From: Bifiguratus adelaidae
Lineage: Eukaryota; Mucoromycota; Endogonomycetes; Endogonales
NCBI GenBank assembly: GCA_002261195.1
Contig: MVBO01000023.1
Span: 64,432-128,431, forward strand
Direction of reading: 5' to 3'
Length of the DNA: 64,000 nt
Part shown: one piece after another, positions 56,451 to 64,000 of the stretch
How positions within the stretch are numbered: position 1 is the stretch's first letter
How the letters are laid out: each line of letters opens with the position of its first letter
The notes under the pieces: model-generated
What the model saw: the letters and a program-made list of their open reading frames with translations, nothing else
Database searches by the model: none
What the model was told of the DNA's origin: nothing
Made by a program: the position numbers and the translations under genes

Positions 56451-56583
56451 AGACAATGCACATTTGTAAAACTACAGTTTACTAGATACCATCCATCCAT
56501 CGTCTTCCCAACCACATCGCCTATCACTGCCATGTACATCATAAATAATCCCCTCTGCGGCATCGAGTAGTAAAGACATAGTT

Positions 56584-57853
56584 TCAGCGTAAAACTTGAC
56601 GTCTGACCCGGTACCTGGTTCCCGGCATACGCAAGTGAAAGCTATCCACCCCAAAATAAATGCGTGCTTCATATGGTAAATGGATATCCCGAAGAGTAAT
56701 GAAGCGATGTTTTCGGTTACCCCTCATACTAGCAAACCGTTGGTATGAGGCTTCAATCAATAGTTGATTGTGGTCTTCAAAGGGTGTAATCATGCATCGT
56801 TCGGCGTAAAATACCCAGGTCACTCCGGTGGGCCTGGCTTGGATGGGTAGGTGAACGTTGGCTGGATGTTGGTCAGAGGTTGTGTTGGTCCATGTCATGT
56901 ATCGGCCGTTCACGTCCATGTCCAGGCTCGATGAAGTGCCTTGGGATAATGGTGGGGATGGCAGATACGTGGATTGGCCAGTAGGGTAGGTACCGGCCAT
57001 GGAAGGGGATGCAGGAGAGGATGAAAACGATGGAATTGGAGTCAATGAGGATGCTGAGGCATTATACATGTTCGGGGCTGCTGGATAGACCGTGGGAGGC
57101 GTGGGAGCTTGAGACGTGTGCGGGAGTTCGGAAGAGAACATTCCTCTTGGTGGTGGAAAAGGTTGCGTGGAAGCAATGGCTGTGAAAGGTCCCTGTATCG
57201 AGTTTAAGACTGAGCCGGGGAGAGTCATGATGACGTGAAAGTAGCCTGAGGATGGAGACACAACCGGTCGTGTCGAGGTTTGCAAGAGAGTGGCGGTAGT
57301 AACGACTTGCGATTTTAGGGTGGCAGGCTTGCTTGAATCCTTTCTCATGAAGACGTTGTCGTTGTAATCGGTTGGCCTGAAAATACAGACAGCAAGAGAT
57401 GTCAAGCTCCGCTACATGCTAAACAGAGACGGTGGGAGACGATGACGTACCTGTAATGAGTTTGAGTTCTCAAACCTTGGCACATGGATATAACGTTGGT
57501 CCTAGTTGGAGCGTCCACACACAAAGACAGGCTTGTTTGAAAAGAAGACGCTCTAGCAGCACTGGCTTTGGCAAAAGGTATCTTCAGCAATAGTGTTGGG
57601 GGTGTCACGTATATTCGATGGATTTTATGTCCCTTTCTCTGGCCCGTGCCTTTCCGGTTTCCGTTTTTACCTGTGCGCAACGTGCTAAAACCTGGAGCAT
57701 GTGATCAGCTATGGTAACTTGCTCCCCTGAAGGAACATGGATTCCGGGATAAAGTCTGCCGTTTCTTTCCATTTTGATACCATAGACAAGTCTGCTTCCA
57801 TATCGCAATGGGACCGGTCCAACTGGATCGTGCAAGGGGCAAACACCCAGCAT
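56584..57853 (-). CDS. WWE-like domain protein, exon structure uncertain
   Basis: The last exon is clear: from RPTDYNDNVFMRKD, joined after HY by an intron near 57376-57449, to the stop at 56584. Its final 75 residues resemble a WWE domain (VTWVFYAERCMITPFEDHN; LLIEASYQRFA; YFGVDSFHLRMPGTRYRVRR). WWE domains bind poly-ADP-ribose or phospholipids in ubiquitin ligases, PARPs and DDHD phospholipases. Upstream exons give LVYGIKMERNGRLYPGIHVP and KIHRIYVTPPTLLLKIPF, with a join near 57670 that needs a 32-nt intron, so the model is shaky there. The middle is Pro/Ser/Thr-rich. The true start may lie above 57853. No catalytic domain is seen in this frame. Confidence 0.5.
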
Positions 57854-58799
57854 CAAGGTTGACCTCGATAAAGATCTCACGAATGAACCCCAGCCAACGT
57901 GTACAAGATGACAAATCGGTCAAAATCACTTGCCATCATCACCGCATAGGGCAACCGGATAGACGCAGGCCCCTTTACCAAGCCGCGCTTCGTAAACTAA
58001 CGACGTCCATCGCCCCAATTTCGTGGCTATAGTACAGCGCACGTTTGTCGGACGTTCGGGATTTTCTCTGCCCGTCCCATCCGTGAAACCCAAGTCCGTG
58101 CCCGCATGGATCTCAGATATGGGACCAAACAGCTGCCACCTCCTGCCATCAGACTATCTATCCGTGTGTTATCGACGCGTTCTTCCATCTGAGTCGAATG
58201 TCGTTCACATAGGCAATTTTCAACCGCTTATCCTGTTAGCCTAAGCCGAAGATTGGGATGATTTGGGGGGTGTAACGCTGGCGCAAGGGCTGTCATCCCA
58301 TTTTCAGCAAGCCAACGCGACCATGGTCAGCTGCTTGTATACCTTCCAGCCAATGGATTTAAACAATTAGCTCCATAAAAGGAATTGTCGTTTATGGGCA
58401 GTTGCACAGGACGTGGATGGGCACTTGACCCTATCCCGAGTAGATGTAAGCTTCTTTTGTTTCGCATCTTTCTATCCTGTCTGATGGCCCTCAAGTAGTA
58501 CAGACTGCGTGGCAATAAGGTTTTGTCATCTTGGTAGGATAGAATTTGGTGTTGGCGTCCCGATGTTCAAGATAACTTTTGACAGAGGTTTTCAGTTTTG
58601 GGACGGCAAGTGTTGGACAACAACTCCAATACCTTGAAGAGTATACTTACGAAAGCAACGATGTCTGACATGTGCCGGATAAAACGATCGAGTGCAAGAC
58701 AAACCCCGTGGTCGCAATACTTTCCTTTTTGTCACACTATTACCCAATTTGCGACATCGTGGTCTAGCTTTTGGTCCACGAGACTACAGACACTATGTC
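57854..58799. other. Divergent intergenic region, no clear gene
   Basis: About 950 bp between the minus-strand WWE-like gene and the plus-strand Mtq1 gene. Some plus-strand frames exist (for example 58023-58244) without recognisable products. First exons of either gene may be hidden here: a minus-strand exon candidate near 57880-57930 and a plus-strand Mtq1 presequence near 58690-58800. Confidence 0.4.
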
Positions 58800-59865
58800 A
58801 TGCGCAGAGGAAGGCTTAGCCCCATAGCTAATGAGGCCGAACTGGTGAAGCGACTGCTACGAGTATGTGGAGGTAGTGCTCGGGCGGCGAGAAGGGAACT
58901 TGGTTGGTTGAAGGATCACATTCAAGGGCAATCGTCAACGTGGACCGAGAAAGAGGAATGCGCCTTGGAGGTGGCTGTTCAGCGACGCGCAGACCAACAT
59001 GAGCCTCTCCAATACGTATTAGGTGCGGAAAGCGCCGCAAGGCTCTTGTCGATCTACCGCTCTGGAATCTCACTGTCGATCTTTAGGTAGTCAACCTTTC
59101 GGCGACTTGCATATCTTGACCCGACCCCCGACACTTATTCCACGGTGAGTATCTGATTGACGTCCGGTAGCGTCCCGTTTATTATGTCAACATGGTCTAA
59201 CGACTTCTTCATTGGACAGCTGGGAAACCGAGGAATGGACCAATAAACTTGTCGACATTCTGAGGCCGTTCGCTGAGCGCCGTGAACGTCCTTTCAAGGT
59301 TCTTGATGTCTGCACGGGCAGCGGTTGCATTGCTCTTGCAGTAGCTCATGCTTTGGACCAAGCGCACGTGAATGCTGTAGACATCTCATGGGACGCCATC
59401 AAGCTCGCGGAAACCAATTACAAGCGTATTGTTGCCGACAATGAGCATATGCAAGGCCGCTGCAAGTTCGTTTTATGCGACATAATGGATAACGAGTCCA
59501 TCAAGACAATGTTGGGAATTGATATTCATGATTCAAACGGCAAAAGTTGTGGTTATGATGTGATTGTGTCCAATCCACCGTATATCACACCTCGAGATTA
59601 TGCTCAGCTAGACAAGAGTGTTGTTGCATGGGAGGACGTTCGAGCGCTGAGAACGTCTGATGAAGCCGGTATCGAATTCCATGTCCGCCTGCTGCAATTG
59701 TGTCGGTCCGGTTTATTGTCGCGACAACTTCATGGCTTTCCAAAGCTAGTCATGGAGATTGGAGGGCACCACCAAGTCGAATCTCTGAAACCCTACTTGA
59801 CGTCAAGTACCTATCATGTCTGGAAAGATGCCCGAGAGATAGAGCGCTGTATTGTTGTAGAATAA
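58800..59865 (+). CDS. MTQ1: Mitochondrial release-factor glutamine methyltransferase (HemK/PrmC-type)
   Basis: Three exons, from 58800 to the stop at 59865. The first ends inside HEPLQYVLG, the second gives SQPFGDLHILTRPPTLIPR, and the third starts WETEEWTNKLVDILRPF. The SAM-binding motif VLDVCTGSGCIALAVAHAL and the catalytic VIVSNPPYITPRDYAQLD (NPPY) are intact. HemK enzymes methylate the GGQ glutamine of peptide-chain release factors, and the fungal Mtq1 acts on mitochondrial Mrf1. The GDLHILTRPPTLIPRWETEE sequence is typical of the fungal Mtq1 branch. The true start may lie upstream (frame open back to about 58692) and would then give a mitochondrial presequence. Neighbouring TIM54 is also mitochondrial. 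Confidence 0.9.
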
Positions 59866-60052
59866 ATAGAGGCTCTACATGCCATGGGAGCGTGGGTGAT
59901 GGTTGCAAGCATGTCATGGAATAGCTGCATCAACCAGTGTCAAAGCCAGTTCTTGTTTTGATCAGCTCATGTCAATGGCAAGCAAAAAAGATTCAAGTGT
60001 GAAAAGCAAGCGCAAGCCATTTCAGCTCAAGGTGTGATATTTTTTTCCTCCC

Positions 60053-61203
60053 ATGGCACAGCAGCAGCGCTTGATCTTTGGGATCAAGCCTCCAAGCAGA
60101 GGCATGACCATCTTTCTAGGCACATTGGGTGCCATTGGTGGACTCGTATACCGGGATAAGGTGTATTGCAGCGAAGCACGCCAGCGATTGGCCGACAAAG
60201 TGCGACATATTGCTGCAGAACCTTTGGCTGTGTCAGACATGCCTCGGAAGGTAACGGTGTATATCACAGCGCCTCCAGGAGATACGATAGAGAAGAGTAG
60301 GATATGGTTTAGGGATTACGTCAAGGTAGGTTTAGTTATCGCCGACTTGTCCGCAATCTGATCCGTCGAAACACTTTACTTGGACAGCCCGTATTTGTTG
60401 CTGCTGCGCTGGACTATGAAGTCAAGGAAGCCAGAGAACCCGAGCAGTTACGATCCATGGTGTGCGAAGAGATCCGTCAGCGACGAAAGAAGGCCGAGAG
60501 CACCTTGAACGAGGAAGGAGGAAAGCCACAACATTCGACGGATCCACTGGCTAAGTTCTTGACCCCGCAACAGGATGCAAAGGCTCTCAATGGCATTGTG
60601 ACCATTGGGCGCGTTGCTTGGCGTGAAATGCTCAATGGCTTAAACGAGGGTTGCCATGTTACTCTCGCTGATCCGGTGAAACCAGACACGAGCGACGCAA
60701 CAGAAGGCGAAGAGGGCGATGCAGCTCCTGGAAACCATAGCGAGATTACCGGAGAGCCGGCTACAGCTGGAGACGCTGCCAAGATACCTCAGCAATCATT
60801 AGCTTCAAAGGATCAAACCCTACTTCAAAATAATTCTGTCTCAGCCTCGGCCGACGGTACGAATCCCTCATCGCAAGACGAGGTACCCTACTTTTCGCTA
60901 CCGCCTGCGTTTGCGCCCGTCTCCTACGTACCGCAATATAATCTCATCGGTTGGGCCAATATTCCCAAACGGATATGGCTCTGGATTAATGATTATGAGC
61001 GCGTCGCAGAGATTGGTGAGTATGCGGTCACCATTGCCTTGGAGCACACACGGCCATTCCGTGAGGATGATTTACATACAGGCGAAGATGAGCGGTATTG
61101 TTGGAACATGGAGGAAGGGAAAAAGGAGTTGCCCAAGGATGAGATCAAGTTGGATGCACTCGTGATGGAGCAACTCACGGTATACACGCCAGCCACTTCA
61201 TAG
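60053..61203 (+). CDS. TIM54: Mitochondrial inner-membrane translocase subunit Tim54
   Basis: Exon 1 runs from 60053 to about 60325, joined after YVK in phase to PVFVAAALDYEVKEAREPEQ, then to TAG 61203. This gives about 360 residues. The N-terminus contains the membrane anchor MTIFLGTLGAIGGLVYRDKV, and KVTVYITAPPGDTIEKSRIW follows, as in fungal Tim54. The end of the protein has VSYVPQYNLIGWANIPKRIW, another family mark. Tim54 is part of the TIM22 carrier translocase and scaffolds Yme1. A Glu/Ala/Ser-rich low-complexity insertion (about residues 205-255) separates the two conserved halves. Confidence 0.9.
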
Positions 61204-61288
61204 AACAAACATCTTGTATATTATGCGATTGACACAACAGGAATCACTTTAGAATTATGAAAAGTTTTACACGATCACGTTGGTTTTT

Positions 61289-62578
61289 CTACAATGCAGA
61301 GACAAAGACAAGCTCGTGAAAGCATTTGCCTTCCACACGCTCTTGCTCCCCTCCAACTGAAATCTCTGCTACCGCGCTATCAAGCCATTGGTAAATGAAA
61401 GGCTTGGCAACCAAGACATTGACGACCTTCTTGATGAACCAAGGAATTTCATTCAAGACGTCAATCTTGTCGAGCAGATTGGACACATTGACTTCAAGCG
61501 TCACCTTGACCTCGTCTTCGGCTTCGTCAAGAGTCTTTCCATTCCAAGTGTACGTGATCTTTTGCGGGACTTGATAGCCCGTGTCGGGATCTTCCTTGAG
61601 ATCAGCCAACTCTACGCCATTCTTGACAGAGACAGAAATGAGACGATTCTTGTACACGAGTGCACCTTGGTTCACCTCTACACCACCATATTGCTTTGTC
61701 GTTAAGAAGTTCATCATGGTCAGAGAGGTCTCGGCGGCTTGAAAGTCCACAAAATTCCATCGAGAGGCAATAAGGTGGGGTTGCATGCCTTGAACTGCAT
61801 GAATGAACATGCCATCACCGTCGATATCATGCAATTTGCCATCCATGATAAAGGTACCGGTGACCTTGGCCTTTGGCCAGAAGCGATGCGATACAAATCC
61901 AGAATTCGATTTGGCATTACCGCCAAGATAGGTCTTGCCCTCCCCAATCTTGAAACCCTTGTCGATACGCTCAAAAGTGATATCCACAATCAATTCGGGT
62001 TGAGTTATGCTGATCTTGTAGGTGGTCATGTCCGGATCAAGCTTGATGGACATGTTATCACAGATAGCCGAACGACGATCCTCTGACAGCTCAAACTTTG
62101 ACAGATTGATCGTCTTGAAGGTGTTTGTGTCGGTGGTGGGATCATACATGCGGCTTGTCAATTGAATCGTGGGATTCCAGAGACTCCTATACCATCCCTC
62201 GTCAGATGGCCTCTCGGAACCATGCAATGCCAAAAGTGTTACCTACCCGACCGTCGAATGAATCATCTGTACAAAAGCAAACCCCCCGTTCTTCATGGTC
62301 ACATAGAACACTTGGTTTTCGGTCGCCGCACCAGACGCCAAGGTCCATTCCAGATCCTGTGGAGTTAGCTCACTGTATAGCTTGTCTCCAGCAGTCTCTG
62401 CAATAGTCTGAACACTGTTGCTGGCACCTAGATCGTAACCAGTAGTGGCCTGTAAGGTGTTTTGTATTCCAGAAACTAGACAAGTGTCAACAAGAGTAGG
62501 TGCATGCTTCACAAGACTTACACCACGACATCTTCAAGAGAGAGTGTTAATTGCCTGTTTCCATTTTGAGGTGTCATT
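61289..62578 (-). CDS. SVF1: Survival factor Svf1 (ceramide-transfer lipocalin-like protein)
   Basis: Three exons, from ATG 62578 to the stop at 61289. The N-terminus MTPQNGNRQLTLSLEDVVV joins SGIQNTLQATTGYDLGASNS. The next join is VG|SLWNPTIQLTSRMYDPTT. The Svf1 blocks ELTPQDLEWTLASGAATENQ, FVSHRFWPKAKVTGTFIMDG and GDGMFIHAVQGMQPHLIASR, plus RWNFVDFQA, are all present. Length is about 385 residues, as in fungi. Yeast Svf1 carries ceramide from ER to Golgi and protects against oxidative stress. In this window it is a second sphingolipid-related gene beside neutral ceramidase. It converges with TIM54. Confidence 0.93.
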
Positions 62579-62847
62579 GTTCTCTTGCCTCCAACGTTTG
62601 GACAAGGGATTGTAGATGAACAGGGGCTCACTCGTGATGCTATCTCATGACCACACAACGTCATGAATGAATCTTTACATCCAAGCGAGTCATGAATGCA
62701 ACTCGAGGTCGATTGTTTGTTTAAAATTGACCAGTCCGGTACAGAATACGCAAATCCATGATGGAATCATCTCGAGCTCTGTCCAACTGGCCAAAATCTG
62801 ATCAGTCTTCTCTTTAGCTGTTAGAGTACAATAACCCCTTCTGGACC

Positions 62848-63476
62848 ATGTTAGACTATGTTAGCGGTGAGATGGGATATGGTGAGTGTTTCCTCGGTAT
62901 GATCTCAATTTGACCTGTGTAGCATCTCGATCGCTTCCACCGATTCCCGCTCACCAAGTCACATCACTTGCCTCGCCACCCAATACCTATACTTCCTTCT
63001 ACCGCAATGATAGTCTAACATCGTTCACCCATCCTCATATGCCCTACTTTTTTCGTCAATCCAGCTTATCCCTCACAGCCGTACCGCACTACATGACACG
63101 GACGGACTTCTCCCCGCCGCCCAGCTTACCTCAAGTCATGTCCCATCAATTACATCGACCAGCCGTTCACCGTGCTCATCCAGCGCAAGAGCCAGTCAAG
63201 GATGTGCCGGTAGCAGCGACCGGCACAGGATACTCTCCCAGCGGTTCTCAAGAATCGGTTCCAGAATCGCAGAAAGTGCAACCATCTCTGCATCATTTAC
63301 CACCCATCTATCACGGCCCGCCTGGAGGTTATCCGCTCAAAAAGGTGTCGGGACACGTTTCGGTCGGCGCCTTCATTATGGACCTGTTTAGAAGGGATAA
63401 AGAATTCGTGATAGTTGGATGGACGCATTATCGTAAGCGACGACAGGTCAATCACGCTTGCCATTGTGAGAATTAG
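62848..63476 (+). CDS. Pro/His/Ser-rich protein of unknown function
   Basis: Exon 1 (62848-62881) gives MLDYVSGEMGY and joins in phase across a short intron to ASRSLPPIPAHQVTSLASPP. The frame then runs to TAG 63474-63476, giving about 195 residues. It is rich in Pro, His, Ser and Tyr, with HGPPGGYPLKKVSGHVSVG near the end and a basic tail (HYRKRRQVNH). The last 20 residues may not be real, since a splice could occur near 63410. I do not recognise a family. It converges with the C2H2 gene 27 bp away. Confidence 0.5.
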
Positions 63477-63503
63477 AGTCAATTTTGCGAAAGCTGTATC
63501 TGT

Positions 63504-64000
63504 TTATTCAGGTAAAAAGCTGCCCTCTACATCGACATCATCCTCTTCCTCTTCTTCTTCTTCATCATCGGGCAGCGCAGTATCGTCACCGGCGCTCGTA
63601 GCCTCCACTTCTGATTTTGGCACAGGCTCCTCGCTAGCCGTACTTCCGGGCCCACCTACCGGTCCACCAATACCGATGCGCTCGCCTTTACGTACCCGTC
63701 CTTTCACGCCACGCCAATGCACCATTTTTTGATGTTTGATCATTTGCCCGTTCGTTGCGAACCGCTTATCACATCCGTTGATCCCACATACCAGGTTCTT
63801 ATCCCCATGCATGTTACGTTCGTGTAGACGCAGGGCGTCTAAGGTGTGAAATGATTTGGAGCAGGAAGCCTGTGTACAAACGTATGGTCTAGGCACCGGT
63901 GTGGAAGCGTGGGATGGATGAATCGGGGTTCCTGAGGACGGACTGGCGCGTACGGGTGGTGTATGGGTTCGGCGGTAATCCAGCATATCGTCGGCTGCAT
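63504..64000 (-). CDS. C2H2 zinc-finger protein, C-terminal part (gene continues past the window)
   Basis: The frame is open to the right edge, so the N-terminus is missing. Two C2H2 fingers are seen: YVCTQASCSKSFHTLDALRL followed by HERNMH, then LVCGINGCDKRFATNGQMIK followed by HQKMVH, separated by a short GDKN linker. C-terminal to them is a basic patch (RGVKGRVRKGERIG) and a long acidic tail (DDEEEEEEEDDVDVEG) coded by repetitive TCT/TCC-type bases at about 63535-63575. The protein is likely a nuclear DNA-binding factor. The target is unknown. Confidence 0.85.
   Translation of the reverse strand, partial: AADDMLDYRRTHTPPVRASPSSGTPIHPSHASTPVPRPYVCTQASCSKSFHTLDALRLHERNMHGDKNLVCGINGCDKRFATNGQMIKHQKMVHWRGVKGRVRKGERIGIGGPVGGPGSTASEEPVPKSEVEATSAGDDTALPDDEEEEEEEDDVDVEGSFLPE

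Noticed and set aside
63535-63575. TCT/TCC repeat as a regulatory microsatellite
   Set aside because: On the minus strand it encodes the acidic Glu-rich tail of the C2H2 protein.

Overview
The window is nuclear DNA of a fungus. It is dense with protein-coding genes on both strands, with gaps of about 40-500 bp and many short introns (mostly 45-80 nt, GT..AG). Fungal housekeeping markers include a trifunctional TrpG-TrpC-TrpF protein, TIM54, Svf1, Hos2, Cog8, Rae1, Kre9/KNH and Frag1/Sfk1. Three genes point away from Dikarya and towards an early-diverging lineage (Mucoromycota, Zoopagomycota or a chytrid-like group): an E2F transcription factor, phosphoseryl-tRNA(Sec) kinase (PSTK), and a C2 protein resembling the centriolar protein CEP120. 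No tRNA, rRNA, CRISPR or bacterial-style operon was recognised.

Layout. 0-12 kb: 3' end of an unknown gene, mitochondrial ribosomal protein bL28m (hidden by an intron), a GT8 glycosyltransferase, mitochondrial intermediate peptidase, a protein with an integrase-type zinc-binding domain, a small conserved-looking protein, neutral ceramidase (with one GC-AG intron) and a rhodanese-domain protein. 12-23 kb: TRP1, E2F, Rae1, a cerevisin-type subtilase, a small membrane protein and a mitochondrial PDK/BCKDK-type kinase. 23-33.5 kb: a tricalbin-like SMP/C2 protein, Hos2/HDAC3, a PQ-loop protein, peroxisomal carnitine acetyltransferase and a GPI-anchored KNH protein. 33.5-44 kb: two inverted copies of an unclassified repeat bracket the CEP120-like gene, the mitochondrial transcription factor Mtf1/TFB and COG8. 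44-54 kb: a DUF1771/Smr protein with a broken frame, a Ser/Thr-rich membrane protein, a TMEM184/Ost-alpha protein, a CPS1-type GT2 synthase, a CPYC glutaredoxin and PSTK. 54-64 kb: a bZIP factor, a Frag1/Sfk1 protein, a WWE-like protein, Mtq1/HemK, TIM54, Svf1, an unknown protein and a partial C2H2 zinc-finger gene.

The genes do not form one pathway. There is a strong mitochondrial theme: bL28m, MIP, the PDK-type kinase, Mtf1, Mtq1 and TIM54. Carnitine acetyltransferase adds acetyl traffic, and ceramidase plus Svf1 add sphingolipid metabolism. The most remarkable item is PSTK at 52492-53505 (minus strand). Its only known role is making selenocysteinyl-tRNA, a trait absent from nearly all fungi. 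It implies that this fungus has, or recently had, a selenocysteine code.
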